A program made the translations under genes and the position numbers. Below are positions 45,516-54,511 of a DNA stretch of 64,000 nt, one piece after another; positions within the stretch are counted from its first letter, which is position 1; every line of letters starts with the position of its first letter. The notes beneath the pieces are model-generated. The model was not told the origin of the DNA, did not search any database, and saw nothing but the letters and a program-made list of their open reading frames with translations. The DNA comes from JADJXV01 sp046328995 (GTDB lineage Bacteria; Bacteroidota; Ignavibacteria; Kapaibacteriales; UBA961): the NCBI GenBank assembly GCA_046328995.1, contig JAXLVN010000004.1:372001-436000 (forward strand), written 5' to 3'.

Positions 45516-46652
45516 CTACCGTACCTTAAACGTCGCCATTGCAATGATGGCAAGCATGACGGCTATAATGTAAAATCGTGTGACAATTTTTGACTCATGC
45601 CAGCCACTTTTTTCAAAATGATGATGCAAGGGCGACATCTTCAGAAGCCGCCGTCCCTCGCCAAAACGTTTCTTGGTATATTTAAAATAACTTACCTGAA
45701 TAATTACCGATAATGTTTCGGCAAAAAATATACCGCCGAGTATCGGCAGCAGAAATTCTTTTTTGATTAAAATACATAAGCAGCCAACGGCACCGCCTAG
45801 CGCAAGCGAACCCGTATCGCCCATAAATACCTGCGCCGGATACGAATTAAACCATAAAAATCCAAGTGCTGCCCCCACGAGCGCGGAGCAGAAAATGGTG
45901 AGTTCGTCAGCGCCACGTAAGTGGATAATATTCAAATACCCTGCAAAGACCGCATTCCCGGAGACATACGATATCACAGCCAAGGCGAGAGCTACGATGC
46001 CCACCGTTCCAATTGCGAGTCCGTCGAGCCCGTCGGTGAGATTCACCGCATTCGACGTAGCCGTGATAATAAAAATCACCACCGGAATATAAATATACCA
46101 ATACCCGAAATCGAGATTAATATTCTTGGCAAACGGCACCGTCGTCAGCATATTGATACTGCTGAAGACAGTAGAAAACCATTCGGGGAAAAAGGCAATC
46201 GAGCATCCGACCATCAGTCCGACTGCCACCTGACCAATAATTTTATACCGCCCGATGAGCCCCTTGCGCAGCTTCTTTATTACCTTGAGGTAATCATCGA
46301 GAAAGCCGACTGCCCCGAGCGAACCCGTCACCATAACAATCAGGATAATATACATGTTGAAGATATTCGCCCACAAAAGCGTCGGCACCAGCAGCGCCGT
46401 GAGCACAATCAAGCCGCCCATTGTCGGCGTGCCCGCTTTGAGCGCGTGATTGCCCGTGCCCTGCAATTCACTCTTGGCTGCTTCGCCAATTTGCTTCCGC
46501 TTGAGAAGCGCAATAATCTTCGGACCAACAATAAAGCTAATCAGCAACGCCGTAATAGCCGCCGCCGCCGCCCGAAAACTAACATACTGAAACACGCCAA
46601 ATCCCGGAGGGTCAAAGGTCGTCCGAAGCCATTGTGCAAGATAGTACAGCAT
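45516..46652 (-). CDS. mraY: Phospho-N-acetylmuramoyl-pentapeptide-transferase
   Basis: This inner-membrane enzyme joins UDP-MurNAc-pentapeptide to undecaprenyl phosphate, giving lipid I. The 378-residue length and ~10 membrane helices fit the family. Signatures are GTPTMGGLIVL, GFLDDYLKV (catalytic Asp pair), NAVNLTDGLDGLAIG, FMGDTGSLALGG and MSPLHHHFEKSGW. The order murF-mraY on this strand is the normal dcw-cluster order. The next usual gene (murD) is not found, because the T9SS gene follows. Confidence 0.96.
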   Translation of the reverse strand: MLYYLAQWLRTTFDPPGFGVFQYVSFRAAAAAITALLISFIVGPKIIALLKRKQIGEAAKSELQGTGNHALKAGTPTMGGLIVLTALLVPTLLWANIFNMYIILIVMVTGSLGAVGFLDDYLKVIKKLRKGLIGRYKIIGQVAVGLMVGCSIAFFPEWFSTVFSSINMLTTVPFAKNINLDFGYWYIYIPVVIFIITATSNAVNLTDGLDGLAIGTVGIVALALAVISYVSGNAVFAGYLNIIHLRGADELTIFCSALVGAALGFLWFNSYPAQVFMGDTGSLALGGAVGCLCILIKKEFLLPILGGIFFAETLSVIIQVSYFKYTKKRFGEGRRLLKMSPLHHHFEKSGWHESKIVTRFYIIAVMLAIIAMATFKVR

Positions 46653-46851
46653 TATTCGATAGGATTATTGGGTTAATGAATAAAATAATTGATTGTGTAT
46701 TGTCTTGGTAATTAAACGAAATGAATGTTATAGTACCGTAATTATAACAACGCTGTCATTCTGAACCCTTCTTAGGGTGAAGAATCGAAACATACTGTAA
46801 AATAATAGTGCTAATTCATCAGCAAGGGTCGATTCTTCAGTCGAAGACTCC

Positions 46852-47077
46852 TTACCAATGACCGTTTTATAACCTGTTCTTTTTATATGACTTGCATTCG
46901 CGTAAGAGAAAGAGTTTCCCACAGAGTTTCACAGAGTTTTTCACAGAGTTCACAGCGGAATACTGCTGTGTGTGACTCTGTGGGCATACCCTGTGTAACC
47001 CTGTGGGAGGAATTCTTCCGGCTACGTATAGCGGAAATCCCCTTTTGCAAGTACTTCCTGTGTCATTACTTGCTTTT
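46852..47077. repeat. ~226-bp dispersed repeat, copy 1 (plus orientation)
   Basis: The unit runs from TTACCAATGACCGTTTTATAAC, through a block rich in CACAGAGTTTCACAGAGTTTT (46918-46950) and GTGTAACCCTGTGGGAGG, to GTCATTACTTGCTTTTTT. A near-full copy lies in reverse orientation at 52734-52960. By eye the two agree at roughly 85-90 percent of positions. This copy sits in the gap between murF and mraY. A second repeat type, TCATTCTGAACCC...GGGTGAAGAATC, is just left (~46756-46790). Confidence 0.85.
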
Positions 47078-47166
47078 TTTTTAGTTTTTAATTCGGCCTT
47101 CAGAATGACATACTTATTAATCAATTTCGGGTAACATTATGTCCGGCAATTGATCGAATGTGTCCA

Positions 47167-48537
47167 TCACCGCCCACCCACAAGTCCCTCAATAATATCC
47201 TCCAATGCCATCCCGCGCGAACCTTTCACCAAAATAACATCGCCTTCAGCGCGATGAGTCAGGAGATAGTCGATACACTCTTGCTTGGAATTCATGCAGA
47301 TCGCCGTGCTGGTGATGCCCTGCGCCGCACGCAGCATTTCATCGCCGAGGAGCAGGAGAATATCGGTGCATTCTGCAGCTTCGGTGATGAGCGCTGTGTG
47401 TTCGTCCGCGGCTGCTGCGCCGAGCTCGCGCATATCTCCCAAGACTGCAATACGTTTGCCGACGGCCGGAAAGAGGGTAAGCGTTTTAAGGGCGATGCGC
47501 ATCGAGTCGGGATTGGCATTATAGCAATCATTGAGAAGTATGGTGTCCTGCACTTGCTCGACATTCATACGACCATAGCCATGTGCCGGCGGCTGCTCGT
47601 AGCTTTCGAGCGCTTCACGGAGTTCGTCGCTCGTCATACCGACTGCCACGCCTGCTGCGACGGCGGCGATAGCATTGAGCGCTGCTGCATAACCAAACGC
47701 CGGGAATTCAACCTCAAAACGATTCGTAAAGGTGAGGATAGGATGTAATTCGTAGGTAAAATGAACGCTAGCGGCAACAGTCGCCGAACTGTCGATGCCA
47801 AAGGTAATCGTTCCTGGCGTGGTATCACGGTATTTTTTCAGGCGTTCATCATCACAATTAACAAGGGCAATTCCTCCTGAATCATGAAGATAGCGAAAGA
47901 GCGCCGTTTCCTCGCGTTCGACGCCATCGAGATCAATAAGTTTTTCAAGATGTTCCTTGCCGATATTGGTGATGAGTCCGTGGGTAGGCGCTGTCATGCG
48001 GGCGAGGATTTCAATTTCACCGGGTTCGTTCGTGCCGATTTCAATGACCGCTGCCTGATGTTCGGGCGTGAGCTCAAGCAAGGTCAGCGGCACACCAATT
48101 TGATTGTTGAAATTAGCGCGCGTCTTGAGGGTGTTGAATTTCGTGCCAAGTACATGGGCCGTGAGGTCTTTGGTGGAGGTCTTTCCGGCTGCGCCTGCGA
48201 TAGCGAGCACGGGGATAGAGAAGCGCTTGCGGTGGAACTGACCAAGCAATCCGAGTGCGTGGAGAGTGTTACCCACAGTAATGTGTGGATAACTCGTGTA
48301 TTCTGTGGATAACTCCTTATCAACAATAAGTATTGCCGCGCCTTTTGCGATTGCGTCTCCGAGCCGGTCATGCCCATCGAAACGTTCACCGCGCAGGGCA
48401 ATGAAGATATTGCCGGCGATGAGTGTGCGCGTATCGGTTGACACACCGCGGGCAAACTCCGGCAATAGAAAAACGCTGTCGCTACCGAAGAGTTCTGTTA
48501 ATTCGGCGCGAGTAAATTCAGTTGTATTTGAAAACAT
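47167..48537 (-). CDS. murF: UDP-N-acetylmuramoyl-tripeptide--D-alanyl-D-alanine ligase
   Basis: This cytosolic Mur ligase adds D-Ala-D-Ala to UDP-MurNAc-tripeptide with ATP. The start at 48537 (MFSNTTEFTRAELTELFG) is preferred over 48561 and gives 456 residues. The ATP loop is AIAGAAGKTSTK (the common form is TGSxGKTTTK), with NFNNQIGVPLTLL, IEIGTNEPGEIE, TNIGKEHLEKL and LNDCYNANPDSM as further family blocks. Two perfect DnaA-box sequences lie inside the coding region (48284-48292 and 48304-48312). A repeat of 226 bp separates it from mraY. Confidence 0.95.
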   Translation of the reverse strand: MFSNTTEFTRAELTELFGSDSVFLLPEFARGVSTDTRTLIAGNIFIALRGERFDGHDRLGDAIAKGAAILIVDKELSTEYTSYPHITVGNTLHALGLLGQFHRKRFSIPVLAIAGAAGKTSTKDLTAHVLGTKFNTLKTRANFNNQIGVPLTLLELTPEHQAAVIEIGTNEPGEIEILARMTAPTHGLITNIGKEHLEKLIDLDGVEREETALFRYLHDSGGIALVNCDDERLKKYRDTTPGTITFGIDSSATVAASVHFTYELHPILTFTNRFEVEFPAFGYAAALNAIAAVAAGVAVGMTSDELREALESYEQPPAHGYGRMNVEQVQDTILLNDCYNANPDSMRIALKTLTLFPAVGKRIAVLGDMRELGAAAADEHTALITEAAECTDILLLLGDEMLRAAQGITSTAICMNSKQECIDYLLTHRAEGDVILVKGSRGMALEDIIEGLVGGR

Positions 48538-48712
48538 AAACAGGTTGGAAGGATGCTGCAATAAACCCTTCTGCGAATTTACGAAAATTTTGCGTGCCGT
48601 CGTGTTGTGGGTGGGGGAATTACAAACTGATATGGAGGGATTGCATCAAATGGAGATGCAGTGTTGTGGGAATTCGGAGGATATACTTATTGGGGTAAAT
48701 TGCAATGCTCTT

Positions 48713-49657
48713 CTATTTACAGTATCTCTGAACCGAGTCGAGGGCTTTCCTATGTCCTAATTCGGCTGCTTTGCTCCAATCGGAGCATCCGCTTTTTATA
48801 AATTTTATACCGGCTTTGGTATTACCTCTGTAGTAGTACGCAGCGGCATTCTTCGGGTCAAGTTCAATTGCTTGCGTAAAGTCTGCAATGGCTCCTTGAT
48901 AATCCAATAGCTTGTCTTTTGACAGTCCTCGCCCGGTAAACACATCTGGATTGTCTGGATCAACTTCCATTTCATACGTAAAGTCTTTGATAGCGCCCGC
49001 GTAGTCTTCGAGTGCTGCTTTTGATATCCCTCTTTGGTAGAAAAAACCTTCCATACCATCAGAGCAAATCTGGCCTTTATGTGCTAATACCGTATCTAAT
49101 ACCTTATTATAGTCTTGAATAGCACCTTCGTGATTGTTGAGCGCAGCTTTGGCCATTCCTCTGTTTAAATAAACACGTGTAAATTCTGAATCTGCTTCAA
49201 TGGCTTTTGTATAGTCGAGAATAGCTCCTTTGTAATCGGTAAGAGCAGCTTTTGCTTGACCTCTTGCATTGTAGCAGTTTGGTTCGTAGGATTGATAGTA
49301 TTCAGTAGTACTATCCTTGTTAACTATAATAGAAGCAATTACTTCTATCGCTTTTGTATAGTCTTCGATAGCGCCCTGATAATCCAATAGAGCGGCTTTG
49401 GCTTTTCCTCTATTATAATACATGTCTTCACGATTGTCATTGATCTCAATACCCTTCGTATAGTCATCAATAGCTCCTTTGTAATCTTTTTGTCTGTATC
49501 GTAGTGCCGCTCTACTACAATACGCTCTGACATTTTTTGGATTGCGTTCTATTGCTTTAGTGAATGATTTAAAAGAACTTGAATCCTCAACCCATTGCCC
49601 AACACTTACCGCTTGGCAAGCAATCAGGAGAGCGCATAGGAGGAGAATGTGTTTCAT
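48713..49657 (-). CDS. Secreted TPR protein
   Basis: The frame is open from 49789, but MKHILLLCALLIACQAVSVG at 49657 is a signal peptide, giving 314 residues. It carries about seven tetratricopeptide repeats with the pattern 'D..GAI.DYTKAIE.......Y..RG..K..L' (KDYKGAIDDYTKGIEIND, LDYQGAIADFTQAIELDP and others). The fold is a protein-binding solenoid in the periplasm. No other domain is seen. It lies upstream of murF on the same strand with a 175-bp gap, so linkage to murein synthesis is not established. Confidence 0.87.
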   Translation of the reverse strand: MKHILLLCALLIACQAVSVGQWVEDSSSFKSFTKAIERNPKNVRAYCSRAALRYRQKDYKGAIDDYTKGIEINDNREDMYYNRGKAKAALLDYQGAIEDYTKAIEVIASIIVNKDSTTEYYQSYEPNCYNARGQAKAALTDYKGAILDYTKAIEADSEFTRVYLNRGMAKAALNNHEGAIQDYNKVLDTVLAHKGQICSDGMEGFFYQRGISKAALEDYAGAIKDFTYEMEVDPDNPDVFTGRGLSKDKLLDYQGAIADFTQAIELDPKNAAAYYYRGNTKAGIKFIKSGCSDWSKAAELGHRKALDSVQRYCK

Positions 49658-49740
49658 GGGAGGTTGAGTGTGGTTGTTTTGAGTTTCGTTGTCTTTCAAG
49701 TTTGTAATGTGGACACGTCGATTATACATCAATTCATGTC

Positions 49741-49847
49741 GTAGGGGCAAACCTTTACGGTTGCCCATCAATACTTGCCATAAAAACATATTCTGTAGAA
49801 CGTACTATCCTGCACGACCCGGGGCAACCGCAAGGGATTGCCCCTAC
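49741..49847. repeat. Diverged GTAGGGGC palindromic repeat
   Basis: GTAGGGGCAAACC (with GGTTGCCC) at the left is mirrored by GGGGCAACCGCAAGG...CCCCTAC at the right. The layout matches the GTAGGGGCGAATT family at 622, 1922 and 30304, but GGGCAACC replaces GGGCGAAT. It lies in the 316-bp gap between two minus-strand genes, with no gene of its own. Confidence 0.65.
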
Positions 49848-49974
49848 CGGTGTTTTGTTTGCATCAAAGGAAGAATTTCCTGTCTTACTAATATTTACAT
49901 CTGTTCGTAAATACTTATCTATAAAATATGTCGCTGTATCTGATCTCTGTTCCATTCAATCAACAAAAACCCAC

Positions 49975-50364
49975 TCACTCCCTCCGCAACCCCAACTCCA
50001 CCACCGCCGCACACACCACCCATACCGCTGCACATATCTCGCCTGCGAGACGGAAAGAGTCCATAAACACGACGCGGGAACGTGAGTAGGGGAGCGATAC
50101 GCCGTTTTCGTCGATGAGAGCGCCGCGTTTTTTGCCGGCAAGGAACATCATGCCCTTGAGAATCTGGTGATACCGTTGGAGTTCGAGCGCTTTGGCTCCG
50201 AAATAGATCTCATCGGAGGTGTCGGCCCGCAACAGAGCTATCGTCTGCCCGATATGAAGGATTTGTTTTTCCGAAAAGGCAACGACGCGTGGGGAATTGA
50301 GCCGGTGGCGGCGGGAAATTTCATCGGCCGAACCCGAGAGAAGATAGAGCGTAGCAGTAGTCAT
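49975..50364 (-). CDS. Hypothetical protein, C-terminal membrane segment
   Basis: The frame is open from 50814, but most of that extension lies antisense to the heparinase-like gene. The start at 50364 (MTTATLYLLSGSADEISRRH) gives 129 residues. The body is soluble, with a conserved-looking AKALELQRYHQILKGMMFLAG block. The last ~25 residues (FRLAGEICAAVWVVCAAVVE) look like one membrane helix. It is transcribed divergently from the heparinase-like gene across a short shared promoter region. No family is recognised. Confidence 0.62.
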   Translation of the reverse strand: MTTATLYLLSGSADEISRRHRLNSPRVVAFSEKQILHIGQTIALLRADTSDEIYFGAKALELQRYHQILKGMMFLAGKKRGALIDENGVSLPYSRSRVVFMDSFRLAGEICAAVWVVCAAVVELGLRRE

Positions 50365-50412
50365 GAGGAGTAGTTCGTAAAGAATTTTGAGTACATTTAT
50401 CGCGCATGGTTG

Positions 50413-50437
50413 TAATTTTGCTGCACCTACAAAAATA
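50413..50437. promoter_or_regulatory. Divergent promoter region with two -7 boxes
   Basis: On the plus strand TAATTTTG (50413-50420) matches the -7 consensus; TTTG at 50386 is 23 bp away, slightly long. On the minus strand TATTTTTG (reverse complement of CAAAAATA, 50430-50437) also matches, but no good -33 box is found. The pair would serve the heparinase-like gene and the 129-residue gene. Confidence 0.45.
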
Positions 50438-50457
50438 AAACATTCAGGACAATAGGC

Positions 50458-52614
50458 GTGAAACTCCTCCGAAAAATCAGACAAGGTCTCGCTCTCCCTC
50501 CGCATGTAGCGGCGCGGAAAGCAGTTGAAATTGCAGCCCGTACTCTCAAGCGCCGGCTCGCTAAACGCCGCGATGCGAAACAGCAGACGTATTCGACCGG
50601 TAAGCATATTCCACCGCTGCATACGTATTTCTCTCTGCATGATGATGAACTCCTGCTCCCACACCGCGCGGTCATTGCTGAGCTTGCTACGCTGTATTGC
50701 AAACACGAATTCGACCTGCTTGGTTCGGGTTGGGTGCGTGTTCAGTATGGAATGAAAGCTCTTGGCACTGAAGGAGTTGTATTCCCTTCGAAATTTGAAA
50801 GTTCGAACATTCACGACATTCTTAATTCAGAGATTAACCCGCCGAATCGCGCTGAATCAGCACGTATATTCGCGCTCGTCGATAAAGACTACACGCCAAT
50901 TGACTGGCAAATTGACTTCAAGTCGGGGTACCGCTGGAGTACCAACACCTGGTACAAATCTCTCCGCTACGGCACGACCCAAGGCGCTGATGTGAAGGTG
51001 CCGTGGGAACTTGCAAGAATGCAGCATTTCCCCGTACTCGCCGAAGCAGCGTTTTTGGCGCAGCGTCATCGCGAAGATTTCGCCCTGCCGGATGTGTATG
51101 CCCGTGAATTCCGCAATCAAATCCTCGATTTTATTGCGATGAATCCTCCGCGCTGGGGTGTGAATTGGACGACAAGCATGGATATCGGTATCCGCGCCGT
51201 GAATTGGCTTGTGACGTATGATTTGTTCCGGTCGATTGGCGTGGAATTCGATGAAGAATTCGAAGAAATCTTCCGCCGCAGCATCTACGAACACGGCACG
51301 CACATCATTCATAATCTCGAATACTCTCCCGACTTACGCGGGAATCATTACCTGGCTGATGTGGCAGGGTTGCTCTTTATCGCCGCTTACTTGCCCTGCA
51401 TGCCCGAGACCGATATGTGGCTCGCTTTCAGTATTCAGGAAATGCTTGCCGAGACGGACCTTCAATTTCTCCCCGATGGCGGGAATTTCGAAGCGTCGGT
51501 GCCGTATCACCGCCTTTCCGCAGAAATGGTGCTCTACGCGTATGCCTTGCTGTCGAAGCTGTCCCAGAAAAAACTCGATGCACTGCAAACGTACAATGCG
51601 AAACTCAAGCGCGGCGTTCCCAAGCTGAATACTGCGCCGATGAATCTCCGTACTCTTTTAATAAACCATAAGTTTACAGAAAAAGTACATGCACTCCTCG
51701 CCTTTACCGCACGCACGATGAAGCCAAGTGGACATTCCCCGCAAATCGGTGATAATGACAGCGGGAGATTTTATATGCTATTCCCGAATGTGAGGAAGAA
51801 TGAATCCACCGGCACGCTCACCCAAGAACACAACGACCACCGCGAACTCTTCCTCATCCGTGATTTTCTTGGCGATAAGCAGAGAATTCCGGAGAAAAAT
51901 AACATCGATTCGTTCATGCATCCAATTGCGAAGCATGATGCGTTTCCCGACTTTGGTCTTGATGTCTATCGAACAGGCGAGTATTACTGCGCCGTGCGAT
52001 GCGGTGCAATCGGTCAGCGTGGCAAGGGCGGTCACGTACATAATGATCAATTATCGATCGAAGTGCAGGTGCGAAACCGTGATTTCTTTGTTGATAATGG
52101 CACGTATCTCTATACTCCTGCGCCGGATAAGCGGAATCTGTACCGTTCGACAGCAGCGCATAACACGCTCACTATCGAAGGCAAAGAACAAAACGCATGG
52201 CTCCCCGGCGGTGGCGATGTGCTCTTCTGGATGCTCGGCGATCGCTCGCAGGCGACGGTGATTACACGTTCGGATGACGAGTGGACGGGCGAACATCGGG
52301 GGTTTGGTGCCGTGCATAGACGCGAACTCCGCTTCGAGACATCAGCAATTCACGGTCGAGATGTGTGCACCGCCCACGGCAGTAAAGAAATTAGCTTTCA
52401 CTGCGCGCCAAACGCCCAAGTGCTAGAAACTACAAGCACATCCATTACTCTAAAAAATGAAGACGTCACGATTAAGCTCTCCTGGACTGCAGGTAAAGCA
52501 AGAGTCGAACCAAGCGAGTACTCGGCAGGATACGGACTATCGCAGCCGACACAGGTTGTGCGCATTGCGGTCGATGGCGAGGAGTGTGGGTGGAGAATTG
52601 ATGTGGTGGAGTGA
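50458..52614 (+). CDS. Heparinase II/III-family protein
   Basis: This 718-residue polysaccharide-lyase-type protein starts at GTG 50458, since no ATG fits the frame near the promoter. An N-terminal (alpha/alpha) toroid (~100-400) holds RGNHYLADVAGLLFIAAYLP and DGGNFEASVPYHRLSAEM, the catalytic region of this family with its Tyr and His. The beta-sandwich part holds GGHVHNDQLSIEVQVRNRDF and YRSTAAHNTLTIEGKEQN, the other signature. There is no clear signal peptide. Such proteins often modify or degrade exopolysaccharide during synthesis. No glycosyltransferase is adjacent. Confidence 0.9.
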   Translation: MKLLRKIRQGLALPPHVAARKAVEIAARTLKRRLAKRRDAKQQTYSTGKHIPPLHTYFSLHDDELLLPHRAVIAELATLYCKHEFDLLGSGWVRVQYGMKALGTEGVVFPSKFESSNIHDILNSEINPPNRAESARIFALVDKDYTPIDWQIDFKSGYRWSTNTWYKSLRYGTTQGADVKVPWELARMQHFPVLAEAAFLAQRHREDFALPDVYAREFRNQILDFIAMNPPRWGVNWTTSMDIGIRAVNWLVTYDLFRSIGVEFDEEFEEIFRRSIYEHGTHIIHNLEYSPDLRGNHYLADVAGLLFIAAYLPCMPETDMWLAFSIQEMLAETDLQFLPDGGNFEASVPYHRLSAEMVLYAYALLSKLSQKKLDALQTYNAKLKRGVPKLNTAPMNLRTLLINHKFTEKVHALLAFTARTMKPSGHSPQIGDNDSGRFYMLFPNVRKNESTGTLTQEHNDHRELFLIRDFLGDKQRIPEKNNIDSFMHPIAKHDAFPDFGLDVYRTGEYYCAVRCGAIGQRGKGGHVHNDQLSIEVQVRNRDFFVDNGTYLYTPAPDKRNLYRSTAAHNTLTIEGKEQNAWLPGGGDVLFWMLGDRSQATVITRSDDEWTGEHRGFGAVHRRELRFETSAIHGRDVCTAHGSKEISFHCAPNAQVLETTSTSITLKNEDVTIKLSWTAGKARVEPSEYSAGYGLSQPTQVVRIAVDGEECGWRIDVVE

Positions 52615-52733
52615 GGATGGGTGGCTATTAAGAATCGTTATCGAGCTGAGCAATTGGAAGCGGTGCTGTAGTCGCATATCATGCTGAAGAAGATGTGGTC
52701 GCTGTCATGCTGAAGGCCTATTAACAACATTTA

Positions 52734-52960
52734 AAAAAGCAAGTAATGACACAGCAGGTACTTGCAAAAGAAGATTTCCGCAATTGTAGTCGGAAGAATT
52801 CCTCCCACAGGGTTACACAGGGTACGCTCACAGAGTCACACACAGCAGTATTCCGCTGTGAACTCTGTGAAAAACTCTGTGAAACTCTGAGGGAAACTCT
52901 TTCTCTTACTCAAAATGCAAGTCATATAAAAAGAACACGTTATAAAACTGTCATTGGTAA
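52734..52960. repeat. ~226-bp dispersed repeat, copy 2 (inverted)
   Basis: This is the reverse complement of the unit at 46852-47077, from GCAAGTAATGACACAGCAGG through CCCACAGGGTTACACAGGG and ACTCTGTGAAAAACTCTGTG to GTTATAAAACTGTCATTGG. In the same gap (52615-53059) are GTCATGCTGAAGG (~52704) and CCTGAAACAAGTTCAGGGTG (~53019-53038), both typical short intergenic repeats. No gene is present in this gap. Confidence 0.85.
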
Positions 52961-53059
52961 CTTGTTTCAGCATCTCCGCAAGCACGTAGCACAAGCACGA
53001 CTGTACAGCCACGAAGACCCTGAAACAAGTTCAGGGTGACATGTGCTTCCCCATCCCCA

Positions 53060-54235
53060 TCACTCATACTTCAGCTTTATCGACGTCGGCACGCCGGCGA
53101 CACCGGCCATATTCACGGCGCGAACGGTGAAGGTGCTCACGCCGTCGGATACTTTCCAGGGCAATGTGCTGTGCTTAGTGGATACCCAGACATTGTTTTT
53201 GTTCTTGTATTCATAATGGTCAAACCACGGCATATTATTCCGGAGTTGGAGGGTGAAATTCGACTCTGGTATTCCTTGTCCTGCTGATTTTTCAGTTTCC
53301 TCAAAGAAAGGCCTTGTATCAGAGTGCTTCCGGTCCAACGTACAGGTGCCTTGAGTAAACACGACCAATGTAGTATTAATCGAGAAATAAAAATCTTCCG
53401 GCTCTTCAGTAAATACAAGAGGATACGAGGTGCGGCCCTGATTGGTGAGGAATTGATCCTTGGACTCCATCGGCAGCACGAGCATGCTGATGGATTCGGC
53501 ATGTTCGTACGGTGTAACGATATAGCCGAAGTATTCACTTAAAAACGACCGGTACTGTGCGATGGCTTCGTCTTTTGTCTGATGATTGATTGTGAGATGT
53601 GAGTTCGCGACGTGGAATTCTATCTCATTATACTTCGACTCCGCGCGCAGGCGGTAGATATCGTAATAATTCAGGTATTCACCATGGTACGTTGCATACA
53701 CTGAGTATTGAGGGTCGATGAAAATCCATTTTTGCAGGCTATTCGACCACACTTCGACGGCGACATGCCCCATCCCGAGTGTTCCATAGGCGATGTCTTT
53801 GGAATTTAAACTGATTACCCGCGAGATATATCCATAGGCAAGCAGCACATCAGACAAAACCGTGGAGTAGGAATTACAGCTAAATCGTCCGCCCTGCGCA
53901 GCAAGCGTGAGAATCTCGAGCGCGTTAGCGCGGGCAGGCGGGGCATTGACTCCGTCGTGCTGCCATTGATTGCTCACCCATTCAAGGAGCGAGAGAATGA
54001 TAGCGGGGTCTGATTTGTCGGTACTATTCACCCGGCGGGATACATACTGCTTGAGGTCGGTAATATACGAGTCGGCCAAGTCTGCGGTAAAGGGAATCGT
54101 GGAAACGTTCTCATCGAGCAACTTGTTGTTTGACTCGATAACAGATACTTTTTTTACGCGTAATCGGCTCGTTTCTTTGGCGCTTATCGGCATCCAAAAG
54201 GTGATGGCGACAAGAATGGTTATACACAATTTCAT
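53060..54235 (-). CDS. Exported transglutaminase-like protein
   Basis: The frame is open from 54352, but MKLCITILVAITFWMPISA at 54235 is a signal peptide, giving 391 residues. The transglutaminase-like core is visible: FSCNSYSTVLSDVLLAYGYI (catalytic Cys), MGHVAVEVWSNSLQKWIFID (catalytic His and Asp) and PQYSVYATYHGEYLN. It could act as a peptidase or cross-linking enzyme in the envelope. The C-terminal ~110 residues are beta-rich. It runs opposite to the next gene, with a ~275-bp divergent region between them. Confidence 0.85.
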   Translation of the reverse strand: MKLCITILVAITFWMPISAKETSRLRVKKVSVIESNNKLLDENVSTIPFTADLADSYITDLKQYVSRRVNSTDKSDPAIILSLLEWVSNQWQHDGVNAPPARANALEILTLAAQGGRFSCNSYSTVLSDVLLAYGYISRVISLNSKDIAYGTLGMGHVAVEVWSNSLQKWIFIDPQYSVYATYHGEYLNYYDIYRLRAESKYNEIEFHVANSHLTINHQTKDEAIAQYRSFLSEYFGYIVTPYEHAESISMLVLPMESKDQFLTNQGRTSYPLVFTEEPEDFYFSINTTLVVFTQGTCTLDRKHSDTRPFFEETEKSAGQGIPESNFTLQLRNNMPWFDHYEYKNKNNVWVSTKHSTLPWKVSDGVSTFTVRAVNMAGVAGVPTSIKLKYE

Positions 54236-54464
54236 AGGTAAAGTGAGTATTGGTTGATGACTGCCGTGGACTCCTACCACGCAGTGTGTTCGAGTGCATG
54301 ACCGAACACGCTGCCGTTTCCTTACAGGAATAATCTTCCTTCGCCTCTGCATTCATCCATCCGAGCCATTCTACCGGCATGGTACCCGTCATAAATTGCC
54401 CACTGATGGAATGTCCATTTTCATGGAATCAAGCCGATTCAGTAGAATTTCGTGCTTTCAGTCG

Positions 54465-54472
54465 TATTTTTG
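54465..54472 (+). promoter_or_regulatory. Putative -7 box of the 54512 gene
   Basis: TATTTTTG matches the -7 consensus 40 bp before the ATG at 54512. No good -33 box is found 19-21 bp upstream, so this is only partial support. Confidence 0.35.
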
Positions 54473-54511
54473 CCGGAAATATGCGTCCCATTATTCTTTA
54501 TTGTTGAATCC

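Noticed and set aside
50365..50814. N-terminal extension of the minus-strand 129-residue gene
   Set aside because: It lies mostly antisense to the well-supported heparinase-like gene and its sequence is Arg/Cys-rich without family features.
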